Positions 1-8,756 of a stretch of 46,125 bases of DNA are shown here, piece by piece (position 1 is the stretch's first letter; every line of letters starts with the position of its first letter). Origin of the DNA: Prolixibacteraceae bacterium (GTDB lineage Bacteria; Bacteroidota; Bacteroidia; Bacteroidales; Prolixibacteraceae). The DNA lies in the NCBI GenBank assembly GCA_016930365.1, contig JAFGGY010000052.1:1-46125 (forward strand), in the 5' to 3' direction. The notes under the pieces were generated by a model. It had not been told where the DNA came from, ran no database searches, and worked only from the letters and a program-made list of their open reading frames with translations. A program made the translations under genes and the position numbers.

Positions 1-1940
1 GCCAAAATAGAATGCACACAAGGCGAAAGCGACGATTCGTGCACGGTTAGCGGCTCGTAAAAGTCGAAATGGCGTTCAATATCGGCTTTCTCGTAATCGT
101 GTTCGAACCAAAAAAGGCTTTGCATAACATCGGCCTGTTTGATGTAGGGCGAACGTAAAATGCGATCCCACGACCAATGATGGCTAATGGGGCGTTCGGA
201 CGGCTCAATGGTATCGGCCGGTTGTAAATCTTTATCTAAAAACCCATCCTGTTGAAGGTAGATATCACGCTTTTCATCGTACGGAAAATACATCTTGTCG
301 ATTATTTCGCGCCAGCGGGTCGTTTCTTCCTCTTCGTTAAAACTGGTTTTCTGACATGTTTCGGTATATATTTCAGGATGTTCCTTTTGAACAAAATCAA
401 GAGCTTCGAGCGTATATTTCAATGTCCAAACGGCCATATTGTTGGTATGCCAGTTGTTGTTCACATTGTTTTCGTACTCGTTAGGCCCGGTAACACCCAA
501 CATCACGTATTTTTGTTTTTGCACCGACCAGTTTACGCGCTGAGCCCAGAAGCGTGAAATGCCCAAAAGCACTTCCAAACCATAGGGCGCCAGGTAATCC
601 CTGTCGCCGGTATAATTAATGTAATTGCGAATGGCATTGGCAATAGCACCGTTACGATGAATTTCCTCAAAGGTGATTTCCCACTCGTTGTGGCATTCTT
701 CACCATTAATGGTAACCATAGGGTAAAGCGCAGCACCATTCTTGAAGCCCAGTTTTTCAGCATTCTCAATGGCTTTTTGTAAATGTTTATAGCGATATAC
801 CAATAGGTTACGTGACACTTTTTGTGATGTTGTTGATAGGAAAAACGGCAGGCAATAAGCCTCGGTATCCCAGTAAGTTGTTCCTCCGTACTTTTCGCCG
901 GTAAAGCCCTTGGGCCCCACATTCAGGCGCTCGTCGTCACCAGTATAGGTTTGGTTGAGCTGAAAAATATTGAAGCGTATTCCCTGCTGGGCAGCTACAT
1001 CGCCTTCAATTTTTATATCACTTGCTTCCCACTTTTTTGCCCAGGCGGCGCGGTGCTCTTCAAAAAGCACGTCAAAGCCATCGTCAAATGCTTCGTTCAG
1101 TGTCTCTTTGGCATCGCTCATCAGCCGGGTTCGGGTGTGATACATGGACGATGCATTAACGCCGTATTTATATAGGGTTACCTGCTGATTTTGTCTTGTG
1201 TTTATCGAGAATGAGGATTCAATATATTTTTCGCGACTTTCGTTTTCGATGTTCAAAGCATGTTCTTTGCCATCAACAACTACGTTGTATTTCATGCCCG
1301 AGCAAACTAAAAATTTGGTTTTTTTGGTATAAGCCGTCAGGTAACCTTCGTTGCCCATGTTTTCGATGTTCTCACCCACCCAAAATTTTTCGTCGTAATT
1401 TGAATCTTCGTTTTTGATATCGAAATCGACATAAGGTTTGAATGTAATTTCCCCGTCGAAGTTTAGTGGTTCAACCGTATATTTTATAACACCAACCTCG
1501 GGGCGCACAATACTGAGGAAACGTTGGGAAGACACTTTCACTTTTTTCCCGTCGTGAAACGAAGCGGTAAATTCGCGGCACAAAACGGCTTCCTTCATAT
1601 TCATCATGCGGGTAAACGATTCAACGTTCATTTTTGCAAGGTCTAGCTCCTGTCCGTCAACATTTACGTTAATACCAATCCAGTTGGCCGCATTTAATAT
1701 TTTGGCAAAATATTCGGGATATCCGTTTTTCCACCAGCCCACCCTGGTTTTGTCGGGATAATAAATCCCGGCGAGGTAATTTCCCTGCAACGATGAACCC
1801 GAGTATTGCTCTTCAAAGTTTCCACGTCCGCCTTTACGCCCGTTTCCCAAACTGAAAATACTTTCCGATATCCGGTTAAAATCAGGGTTAAACCCGTCTT
1901 CAATAATCTTCCAGTCGTTATGTGTTATGTAGTTCTTCAT
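1..1940 (-). CDS. GH65 glycoside phosphorylase, probably maltose phosphorylase (3' part beyond the window)
   Basis: The frame is open from an ATG at 1938-1940 to the window edge, giving 646 codons of a protein that in this family is usually about 750-780 residues, so the C-terminus is missing. I translated this frame directly. Around residue 417 it has the GH65 catalytic segment ECHNEWEITFEEIHRN, which carries the general acid. Near residue 590-600 is YIKQADVMQSL, and close to the edge HESSLSPCVHSILA, both matching phosphate- and substrate-site segments of the family. GH65 enzymes of this type phosphorolyse maltose (or kojibiose or trehalose) with inversion, releasing beta-glucose-1-phosphate and glucose. 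No signal peptide is seen, so it is cytoplasmic. It lies 25 bp after pgmB, whose product consumes beta-glucose-1-phosphate, and beside a sugar transporter and Sus genes. The context favours maltose, but specificity cannot be fixed from sequence. Confidence 0.9.
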   Translation of the reverse strand, partial: MKNYITHNDWKIIEDGFNPDFNRISESIFSLGNGRKGGRGNFEEQYSGSSLQGNYLAGIYYPDKTRVGWWKNGYPEYFAKILNAANWIGINVNVDGQELDLAKMNVESFTRMMNMKEAVLCREFTASFHDGKKVKVSSQRFLSIVRPEVGVIKYTVEPLNFDGEITFKPYVDFDIKNEDSNYDEKFWVGENIENMGNEGYLTAYTKKTKFLVCSGMKYNVVVDGKEHALNIENESREKYIESSFSINTRQNQQVTLYKYGVNASSMYHTRTRLMSDAKETLNEAFDDGFDVLFEEHRAAWAKKWEASDIKIEGDVAAQQGIRFNIFQLNQTYTGDDERLNVGPKGFTGEKYGGTTYWDTEAYCLPFFLSTTSQKVSRNLLVYRYKHLQKAIENAEKLGFKNGAALYPMVTINGEECHNEWEITFEEIHRNGAIANAIRNYINYTGDRDYLAPYGLEVLLGISRFWAQRVNWSVQKQKYVMLGVTGPNEYENNVNNNWHTNNMAVWTLKYTLEALDFVQKEHPEIYTETCQKTSFNEEEETTRWREIIDKMYFPYDEKRDIYLQQDGFLDKDLQPADTIEPSERPISHHWSWDRILRSPYIKQADVMQSLFWFEHDYEKADIERHFDFYEPLTVHESSLSPCVHSIL

Positions 1941-1965
1941 CTTCTGTCGTTTCTAACTATACAAT

Positions 1966-2613
1966 CTAAATCATTCGCAAGTTTTCAAGCGAAAAATTTT
2001 CAAAACCGGGTATAACCTTATCGGCTTTCGCCAACACCTCTTTTTCGCCTATTCCAATACATTTCATGTTTCCGTTAAGGGCAGCCTCGACACCGGCAGC
2101 CGCATCTTCAAACACCACACATTCCGATGGGTGAACCCCTAAGGCTTCGGCACCCTTCAGAAAAACCTCTGGGTCGGGCTTGGCATGGCTCACCTTGTTG
2201 CCATCGATAATGGCGTCGAAATAGGAATCTAGTTTTAAGCGTTCGAGAATTAATGGTGCATTTTTGCTGGCCGAACCAATGGCCGTTTTAATGCCGGCAT
2301 TTTTTAATTCATTCAGAAAACGGATTACCCCGGGGAGAATCTCATCGGGGGTCATTTTCTTAATTAACGAAACGTAACGTTCGTTTTTCGAATTAGCCAT
2401 TCTCTCCTTTTCATCCTGACGAACATACTTTCCTCCAATTTCGAGAAGGATATCGAGCGAAGCCATGCGGCTAACGCCCTTGAGCCTCTCGTTATGCTCT
2501 TCGGTAAATTCAAAACCCAAATCGGCAGCCAGTTCTTTCCAGGCTATAAAATGGTATTTTGCAGTATCGACAATCACGCCGTCGAGGTCGAACAAACAAG
2601 CTTTTATCTTCAT
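1966..2613 (-). CDS. pgmB: beta-phosphoglucomutase
   Basis: This 215-residue HAD-superfamily protein converts beta-glucose-1-phosphate to glucose-6-phosphate in the cytoplasm. It begins MKIKACLFDLDGVIVD, giving the nucleophile Asp9 and acid/base Asp11. This is followed by a cap-domain substrate segment (KYHFIAWKELA), the motif II serine in IGSASKNAP, the motif III lysine in HAKPDPEVF, and the acidic motif IV in VFEDAAAGVEAA. Length is normal for the family. It starts 2 bp after the transporter stop and ends 25 bp before the GH65 gene, so the three are probably one transcript. The neighbouring phosphorylase makes exactly the sugar phosphate this enzyme uses, which supports the assignment. Confidence 0.95.
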   Translation of the reverse strand: MKIKACLFDLDGVIVDTAKYHFIAWKELAADLGFEFTEEHNERLKGVSRMASLDILLEIGGKYVRQDEKERMANSKNERYVSLIKKMTPDEILPGVIRFLNELKNAGIKTAIGSASKNAPLILERLKLDSYFDAIIDGNKVSHAKPDPEVFLKGAEALGVHPSECVVFEDAAAGVEAALNGNMKCIGIGEKEVLAKADKVIPGFENFSLENLRMI

Positions 2614-2615
2614 AA

Positions 2616-4145
2616 TTAAATTTTTGCAGGGCTTGCATCATCTTTAACAAAAATTACAGCAATAGCAGCTACAGCCAATGATGCACCGCCAAACACCAAG
2701 GCATAAATGGCTTCGCCATTGAAAAAATCTTTAACCAGAAATCCCAGTATGGTTGCCGCCAGAATTTGTGGTATTACAATAAAAAAGTTGAATATACCCA
2801 TGTACACCCCCATTTTATGCGAAGGCAACGAGCCGGTAAGAATGGCATACGGCATCGACAAAATAGAAGCCCAGGCGATGCCCACTCCAACCATTGGTAT
2901 CCACAGCAAATCAATATCGTTGAAAAGATACATCGAGGCCAAACCGGCGGCCCCAAGCAATAAACAAAAGGCGTGAGTAAGTTTACGGCTGGTATATTTT
3001 GCCAATACCGGCAAGAGGAATGCTGAAAGGGCTGCAACACCACTATAAATTCCGAATAAAACTCCTACCCAGTCGGCGCCTTCGTTGTACAAGGCCGAGT
3101 TGGTATCGGTCGTTCCCAGAATATGACTGGTAACGCCGGCGGTGGTGTAAATCCACATGGCAAATAAGCCCATCCAGGTAAAAAACTGAACAACTGCCAA
3201 TTGGCGCATGGTAAGTGGCATTCGCAGCAAATCTGAAAACACCTCAACCAAAACATTTTTGCTTTGCCCCTTACGCTTCAGAAAAATAGAAAAGAACATC
3301 AGGATGGCAAACAATACCATTATACCAGCTACTATATAAAGTTCCTTTTCGAGCTCAAAGAAATATGTAAGCAGCAAAAATGCCAGTCCGATTATACCAA
3401 ATATTGCTCCTGTTTTTGAGAACAAAGCGTTGGCAACCGGTGGGTCGTGGTGTTCATCGTCGGAATACTCGATACCCATTTGGGCCTTTTCGGCCCGCTC
3501 GTATTCTTTCAATTTTTCGGGCGAATGTTCTTTGGTGGTTAAAATAGTAACCATTACCGCTGTAAAAAACACCGCAGCACCAATGTAGAATGCCCATTTT
3601 ACCGATGGTGGCACCTGCCCTTCGACCTCGGCCACGTTAGGAATATTAAACCAATTGGTAAGCATGTATGGCAACGCCGAAGCGACAACAGCTCCTATTC
3701 CAATAAAAAAGCTTTGCATGGCAAAACCCATGGTACGCTGTTCGTTGGGCAGCATATCACCAACAAATGCCCTGAAAGGTTCCATCGAAATGTTAATCGA
3801 AGCATCCATAATCCAGAGCATGCCGGCTGCAACCCATAAAACAGGCGAATTGGGCATCACAAACAAAGCCAGCGATGCCAGTATGGCACCAGCCAAAAAG
3901 AATGGCCGCCGCCGTCCTAAACGGTTCCAGGTTTTGTCACTATAATGACCAACAATCGGTTGAATTATTAAACCGGTAATGGGTGCGGCAATCCATAGAA
4001 TGGCCAGGTTATCGATTTCGGCACCCAAGGTTTGAAATATGCGACTTACATTGGCATTTTGCAGGGCAAATCCAAACTGAATACCCAAAAATCCAAAACT
4101 CATGTTCCAGATTTGCCAAAAGCTGAGACGTGGCTTTTTACTCAT
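2616..4145 (-). CDS. GPH/SLC45-like MFS sugar transporter, probably maltose/maltodextrin uptake
   Basis: This 509-residue polytopic membrane protein has about 12 predicted hydrophobic spans. It begins MSKKPRLSFWQIWNMSFGFLG, typical of the SLC45/GPH-type sugar symporters found next to maltose phosphorylases in Bacteroidota. The cytoplasmic loop HYSDKTWNRLGRRRPFF resembles MFS motif A. A hydrophilic loop rich in charged residues (about 210-240, KEHSPEKLKEYERAEKAQ) separates the two halves. Its inferred role is to carry disaccharide or short maltodextrin from the periplasm to the cytoplasm after SusCD uptake and trimming. It is the first gene of the minus-strand arm. A consensus-like promoter lies about 110 bp upstream and a LacI-type palindrome lies further up at 4358-4367. 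Confidence 0.88.
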   Translation of the reverse strand: MSKKPRLSFWQIWNMSFGFLGIQFGFALQNANVSRIFQTLGAEIDNLAILWIAAPITGLIIQPIVGHYSDKTWNRLGRRRPFFLAGAILASLALFVMPNSPVLWVAAGMLWIMDASINISMEPFRAFVGDMLPNEQRTMGFAMQSFFIGIGAVVASALPYMLTNWFNIPNVAEVEGQVPPSVKWAFYIGAAVFFTAVMVTILTTKEHSPEKLKEYERAEKAQMGIEYSDDEHHDPPVANALFSKTGAIFGIIGLAFLLLTYFFELEKELYIVAGIMVLFAILMFFSIFLKRKGQSKNVLVEVFSDLLRMPLTMRQLAVVQFFTWMGLFAMWIYTTAGVTSHILGTTDTNSALYNEGADWVGVLFGIYSGVAALSAFLLPVLAKYTSRKLTHAFCLLLGAAGLASMYLFNDIDLLWIPMVGVGIAWASILSMPYAILTGSLPSHKMGVYMGIFNFFIVIPQILAATILGFLVKDFFNGEAIYALVFGGASLAVAAIAVIFVKDDASPAKI

Positions 4146-4256
4146 TATTTTTAATTTTAAATATGAATAAGACGGTATACAATACGTACACCTAAAACGT
4201 TGAAGTTTTAATGCAGAAATTCAGATAAAAAATACTATGAAGTGCGATTGTGAATT

Positions 4257-4287
4257 CAAAAATAGACAATTGATTCAAGAAAAACAA
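4257..4287 (-). promoter_or_regulatory. predicted promoter of the transporter-pgmB-phosphorylase operon
   Basis: Read on the minus strand, TTG (4285-4287) is followed after 20 bases by TATTTTTG (4257-4264). This fits the Bacteroidota housekeeping promoter TTG-N17-23-TAnnTTTG. Transcription would start near 4250, leaving a leader of roughly 105 bases before the ATG at 4145. Prediction is from pattern only. Confidence 0.5.
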
Positions 4288-4357
4288 GTATTCCTGTTGC
4301 CTGAAACCTTGAAAAACCGATACTTTTGGGAGAACAAAATTGATGTATAATCGATTT

Positions 4358-4367
4358 CAAACGTTTG
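4358..4367. promoter_or_regulatory. LacI-family operator candidate (minus-strand arm)
   Basis: The 10-bp perfect palindrome CAAACGTTTG lies within TTTCAAACGTTTGCGAAA. It is 41 bp past the lacI stop and upstream of the transporter promoter. It matches the core of the 14-bp palindrome ahead of susC (5574-5587). A central CG palindrome of this form is the usual LacI/CcpA-type operator, and a LacI regulator is encoded between the two sites. Because it sits above rather than over the predicted promoter, activation is as plausible as repression. Confidence 0.65.
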
Positions 4368-4407
4368 CGAAAAAGATTATAAGGGAAATAATTTTTTTCA
4401 AAAAAAC

Positions 4408-5421
4408 TTATTTTGTCGATTCGCGTACTATCAGTTTTGTGTCGATAATATGCTTTATGGGTGAAAAATTATCCATGCCGGTTTGAATGCGATGAATCAA
4501 TACTTCGGCAGCTTTTCGTCCCATCAGGCAACCATTTTGCTCAATGGTTGTTAAAGCCGGATCGCTGAGTAAGGCATTTTGTCCATTTCCGAAACCGGCC
4601 AGGCCAATTTGACCGGGCACGCTAATACTGTGTTTCCTTAGAGCTTTAAGCGCCCCCAAAGCCGTAAGGTCGTTTACAGCAAATATCCCATCCGGTAGCT
4701 GGTCTTCGCTTATTAATTTTTCGATAGCTAGTGAAGCACTTTCAAACTTATCGGCATAAACAATTTGATTTTCGGTAAAAGTAATACCATTATTAATTAT
4801 TGCCTCTTCGAATCCTTTTCGACGTTTGTAGCCTATATCGAGATTTTGTGGCGCTGCCAGATGAACAAGCTTTCGATATCCACGGCCAATCAGGTAATTG
4901 GTCATGTTATAAGCAGCCTGGTAATCGTCGATTATTATTTGATCGCATGGAAAAGCATTGGAAGCACGATCAAAAAACACAACAGGTATATTGTATTGCT
5001 GAAAAAATTCGAGATGCTTAAAATCACGGGTTTCTTTCGAAACTGAAACCAAAAGTCCATCTACTCGATTAGAATATAGCATATTCGCATTCGATTTTTC
5101 GCGATCGTAAAGTTCGTTGCTCTGACAAATCATAATATTATAGCCCGAATCGTAAGCCACATCTTCGATGCCACTAATTACCTGCGAAAAAAAGAAATGA
5201 ACGGTTTCGGGTATAATAACACCTATGGTGAAACTCCGTGAATGCTTCAAACTTAAGGCAATAGCATTTGGTTGATAATTCAGCTTTTCGGCCAGTTCCT
5301 TTACGGCATTTTTTGTATCCAGACTAATATCCGGGTGATCTTTTAAGGCTCTCGATACGGTTGACGGTGAAATGCCCAGTTCACGGGCTATATCTTTTAT
5401 GGTTACTTGATTGCTTCTCAT
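4408..5421 (-). CDS. LacI-family transcriptional regulator
   Basis: This 337-residue protein has an N-terminal helix-turn-helix (VTIKDIARELGISPSTVSRAL, about residues 7-27) and the hinge-helix region ending near residue 60. A periplasmic-binding-protein-like sensor domain follows, starting at SFTIGVIIPETVHFFF. Length is typical of the LacI/GalR family. It stands between the two arms of the maltose locus, and matching palindromic operators occur just downstream of its own gene and upstream of susC. It is therefore the probable local regulator, responding to a sugar or sugar phosphate, with the ligand inferred to be maltose-related. Its strand would also allow co-transcription with the transporter operon. 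Confidence 0.93.
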   Translation of the reverse strand: MRSNQVTIKDIARELGISPSTVSRALKDHPDISLDTKNAVKELAEKLNYQPNAIALSLKHSRSFTIGVIIPETVHFFFSQVISGIEDVAYDSGYNIMICQSNELYDREKSNANMLYSNRVDGLLVSVSKETRDFKHLEFFQQYNIPVVFFDRASNAFPCDQIIIDDYQAAYNMTNYLIGRGYRKLVHLAAPQNLDIGYKRRKGFEEAIINNGITFTENQIVYADKFESASLAIEKLISEDQLPDGIFAVNDLTALGALKALRKHSISVPGQIGLAGFGNGQNALLSDPALTTIEQNGCLMGRKAAEVLIHRIQTGMDNFSPIKHIIDTKLIVRESTK

Positions 5422-5789
5422 AGTTGTTAGGTTCGAAAGATAAAGGTATGAAATTTATCATTATAACAATGCTCAAAATTTTGAAATAAGGACATCTATT
5501 TAACTATAATATGTTTATTGAGCATACATCAATAAACATATATGTTTTTAAACATGTTTAATGCAAACGATTTCGCAAACGTTTGCGTTGTTTTTTTGGC
5601 TCAACCCTGCTGTTTTTATTGGGTTTTATGAAATTTTAAATTTTATATTGGCACAAAGTTTTAATCAGGAAATTTAAACCGAAGGCGATTGGATTTAAAA
5701 TTATGGTTAAAAAAACATTAAGAATTTACCATTCAAAAACAGGAAAAAGTAAACATGCAAAGCTTTTAAGAACACTAAAAAATTAAGAG
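5422..5789. other. 368-bp intergenic regulatory region between lacI and susC
   Basis: This divergent, AT-rich region holds the 14-bp operator at 5574-5587 and a weak promoter-like pair further down: TTG at 5619-5621, then TATATTGG at 5644-5651 after 22 bases. A leader of about 130 bases precedes the susC ATG. No small ORF or RNA gene was recognised in it. Confidence 0.6.
5574..5587. promoter_or_regulatory. LacI-family operator candidate (susC arm)
   Basis: CGCAAACGTTTGCG is a perfect 14-bp palindrome with a central CG, the classical LacI-type operator form. It shares the 10-bp core CAAACGTTTG with the site at 4358-4367 on the other side of lacI. It lies about 200 bp upstream of the susC start and upstream of the weak promoter-like sequence at 5619-5651. 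Confidence 0.7.
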
Positions 5790-8744
5790 ATGGGATTCAA
5801 GTATCAAAAATTACGTATCACACTACTGTTCTTTTTAATGATAATTGTACAATTATCGTTTGCCCAGGAACGGGTTGTTAACGGTATGGTTACCGATGCG
5901 GATTCTGGTGAGCCTCTGCCGGGTGTTACCATCGTTATCGAAGGTACAAGCACAGGTACCACCACCAGTATAGAAGGAACCTATACCTTAAACTGCGAAA
6001 GCGGACAAACGTTAAGGTATTCTTACATTGGTTATAACATTGAAACAGTAGTTGTTGATGAACAAAACGAAATAAACGTATCGCTTAGAGCCGATATTGA
6101 AGATTTAGGCGAGGTGGTCGTTATTGGTTACGGAGTTCAAAAGAAAACCGATAAAACCGGTGCCGTAACGCAAATTACCGCCGAAGAACTTAATGGCGGC
6201 GTAGTTTCAGACCCCATTCAAGCCATGCAAGGTAAAGCATCGGGGGTAATGATTACACGTAAAGGGGGCGACCCTAACGCCGGATTTTCGGTACGCGTGC
6301 GTGGTGCTGCCGGCTTCGAAGCCGGTACCGAACCCTTGTATGTGGTAGATGGAGTACCCGGGGTTGATGCCACAACCATTGCACCCGAAGATATTGAAAC
6401 ATTTAACGTGCTGAAAGATGCTGCATCGACCGCCATATACGGTTCGCGGGGTGCCAACGGGGTAATAATTATTACCACTAAAAAAGGAAAAGCCGGAAAA
6501 CCATCGGTAAATTTCAGTTCAAAATTTTCGGTAGAAAGCATAGCCAAAAAACTCGACTTGCTTACTGCCGACGAACTGCGAAACTTTGCATCCGAAAACG
6601 GCCTCGAAATGGTCGATAACGGTGCAAATACCGATTGGCAAGATCAAATTTACCGTACTGGATTCTCGCAAAACTACAACCTCAACTTTTCGGGCGGAAA
6701 CGAACAAAGCAATTACTATGCATCGGTAACACACGCAAAATGGGATGGAATATTGAAAGGAACTTCGAAAGAACGTACCATTGGTAAAGCTAATTTTCAG
6801 CATAAAGCAATCGAAAACCGCCTAACACTGGCCGGAACCATGGGTTTCACGTTCGAACAAAACGACTACGAAAATTACAGCGCATACAATAAAGACGATG
6901 TAATTTACCAGGCGCTGTCGCGAAATCCAACCGACCCGGTTTATAACGAAGACGACTCATATTTTACAGCCTCGCGTGAGTTTAACTACGAAAACCCCCT
7001 GTCGGTTATTGAAAATATTGACAACATTCGCGATGCCAAACGCTTTTTGGGGAACCTCAAAGCCGATTTCGAATTATTAGATGGGCTGGTTGCATCGGCA
7101 AACCTGGGTTACATACGCGACGACCACGAATCGTCGTATTTCAGACCCAAAGGCGTTTATGCAGCTGCCGACAATGGGTATGCCAGTAAAACGTACAACA
7201 ATACCAGCGAGAATATTATGGAGTTGCTTCTTTCGTATAACAACACCTTCAGCGATGTTCATAATCTGAGCTCAATATTGGGATACTCGTGGCAAGAGCG
7301 AATCTACAACGGGTTTAATGCCGGCGGTGCAAACCCCAATTCCGAATATGTAAAATACAACAACCTGGGTACTTTACTCGATGTAACCCGTAACGACATT
7401 GGCTCGTACAAAGGCATGTCGAGACTTATCGGTTTCTTTGGCCGCGTTCAGTATAACTACGACTCGAAATACTTTGTATCAGCATCGTTACGTCGCGACG
7501 GATCGACCAAATTTGGTGAAAACAACAAATGGGGCTGGTTCCCAACCGCCGCTATTGGATGGACATTAACCCAGGAAGAGTTTTTGAACGATATCGGCTG
7601 GCTGAACAACCTGAAACTGCGCGCCAGTTATGGCGTATCGGGAAACCAAAATATTGGCGAATACAACGGACAGCTGTACTACATTCCATCTGGTACCGGT
7701 GTTAACCCCGAAACCGGCGATAATACCATTATTTATACCGCAGCAAAAAATGCCAACCCCGATTTAAAATGGGAGCAAACCGCTGAAACTAATATTGGTA
7801 TCGACTTTTCGGTGTTAAGAAGCAAACTTAGTGGCTCAATAGAGCTATACCTGAAAAATACCACCGACCTGTTGGGATCATACACCGTCCCGGTACCGCC
7901 TTACCCGGCCGACCGCCTCTGGGCTAACTCGGGCGAGTTACGAAACATGGGCGTAGAATTCAATGCGCAATATTTTGCCGTTGATCGCAAAAACATTACC
8001 TGGAAAACAAACCTTACTTTTTCGCACAACCAGCAAGAAGTGCTCTATTTGGGTGAATTTGCCCCTGCCGACGGTGTACGTAAAGAGGGATATCTTTCGG
8101 GAAGAGGTTTAATTGGAAATAACAATTATGTTTCGGGAGTTATCAAAGGCGAATCAATCGGATCGTTTTACCTGCCAACATACGAAGGGCTCACCGGCGA
8201 CGGCAAGTTTCTTTACCGCTCAACCAGTGGAGGTTATACCGACGAAATCAGCTCGGCACAGCGCAGTGTTGTGGGTAACGCAACACCACTTGCCGAAATT
8301 GGATGGTCGAACAACATCACTTTATTTGAAAACTGGAGCATCGACTTTGCTTTCCGTTCGTTAGTTGGCAACCAAATGTTTAACGCTACCCGCATGTTTT
8401 TCGATTACCCGGGCTTAATTCCCAACCTTAACGGATTACCCGATGCCATCGATTGGTACGAACAAGGACGCTCGTCGGGGCCAAACGTTTCGGATTTGTA
8501 TGTTGAAAATGCTACTTTCCTGCGCCTCGATTACTTTGCAGCATCGTACCGTTTCAACCTTACAAAAATCGATTGGATAAAAGACTTGCGTTTATCGGTA
8601 TCGGGTAATAACCTGTTTACCCTGACCAATTATTCAGGTATCGACCCCGAAACATCGGTGTCGGGTCTGGCATACGGAATTGACCAATACAATGTTTACC
8701 CCAAAGCCCGCACGCTTACATTTGGTTTAACGGCAACATTTTAA
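5790..8744 (+). CDS. susC: SusC-family TonB-dependent outer-membrane glycan transporter
   Basis: This 984-residue protein has a signal peptide ending near LSFAQ (about residue 25), then a carboxypeptidase-like regulatory domain (VVNGMVTDADSGEPLPGVTI, about 28-105). A plug domain follows with the SusC signatures DLGEVVVIGYG, LYVVDGVPG and IYGSRGANGVIIITTKKG (about 105-230), and a long beta-barrel ends in LTFGLTATF with a terminal aromatic residue. SusC barrels import oligosaccharides across the outer membrane with the SusD lid, powered by TonB. The gene is followed after 12 bp by susD. Local context points to maltodextrins or another alpha-glucan as substrate; that is inference. Confidence 0.96.
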   Translation: MGFKYQKLRITLLFFLMIIVQLSFAQERVVNGMVTDADSGEPLPGVTIVIEGTSTGTTTSIEGTYTLNCESGQTLRYSYIGYNIETVVVDEQNEINVSLRADIEDLGEVVVIGYGVQKKTDKTGAVTQITAEELNGGVVSDPIQAMQGKASGVMITRKGGDPNAGFSVRVRGAAGFEAGTEPLYVVDGVPGVDATTIAPEDIETFNVLKDAASTAIYGSRGANGVIIITTKKGKAGKPSVNFSSKFSVESIAKKLDLLTADELRNFASENGLEMVDNGANTDWQDQIYRTGFSQNYNLNFSGGNEQSNYYASVTHAKWDGILKGTSKERTIGKANFQHKAIENRLTLAGTMGFTFEQNDYENYSAYNKDDVIYQALSRNPTDPVYNEDDSYFTASREFNYENPLSVIENIDNIRDAKRFLGNLKADFELLDGLVASANLGYIRDDHESSYFRPKGVYAAADNGYASKTYNNTSENIMELLLSYNNTFSDVHNLSSILGYSWQERIYNGFNAGGANPNSEYVKYNNLGTLLDVTRNDIGSYKGMSRLIGFFGRVQYNYDSKYFVSASLRRDGSTKFGENNKWGWFPTAAIGWTLTQEEFLNDIGWLNNLKLRASYGVSGNQNIGEYNGQLYYIPSGTGVNPETGDNTIIYTAAKNANPDLKWEQTAETNIGIDFSVLRSKLSGSIELYLKNTTDLLGSYTVPVPPYPADRLWANSGELRNMGVEFNAQYFAVDRKNITWKTNLTFSHNQQEVLYLGEFAPADGVRKEGYLSGRGLIGNNNYVSGVIKGESIGSFYLPTYEGLTGDGKFLYRSTSGGYTDEISSAQRSVVGNATPLAEIGWSNNITLFENWSIDFAFRSLVGNQMFNATRMFFDYPGLIPNLNGLPDAIDWYEQGRSSGPNVSDLYVENATFLRLDYFAASYRFNLTKIDWIKDLRLSVSGNNLFTLTNYSGIDPETSVSGLAYGIDQYNVYPKARTLTFGLTATF

Positions 8745-8756
8745 AAATTCAGAATT

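Noticed and set aside
5619-5651. susC promoter TTG-N22-TATATTGG
   Set aside because: The -7 part has a mismatch at a conserved T and the spacing is at the limit; mentioned in the intergenic entry but not called.
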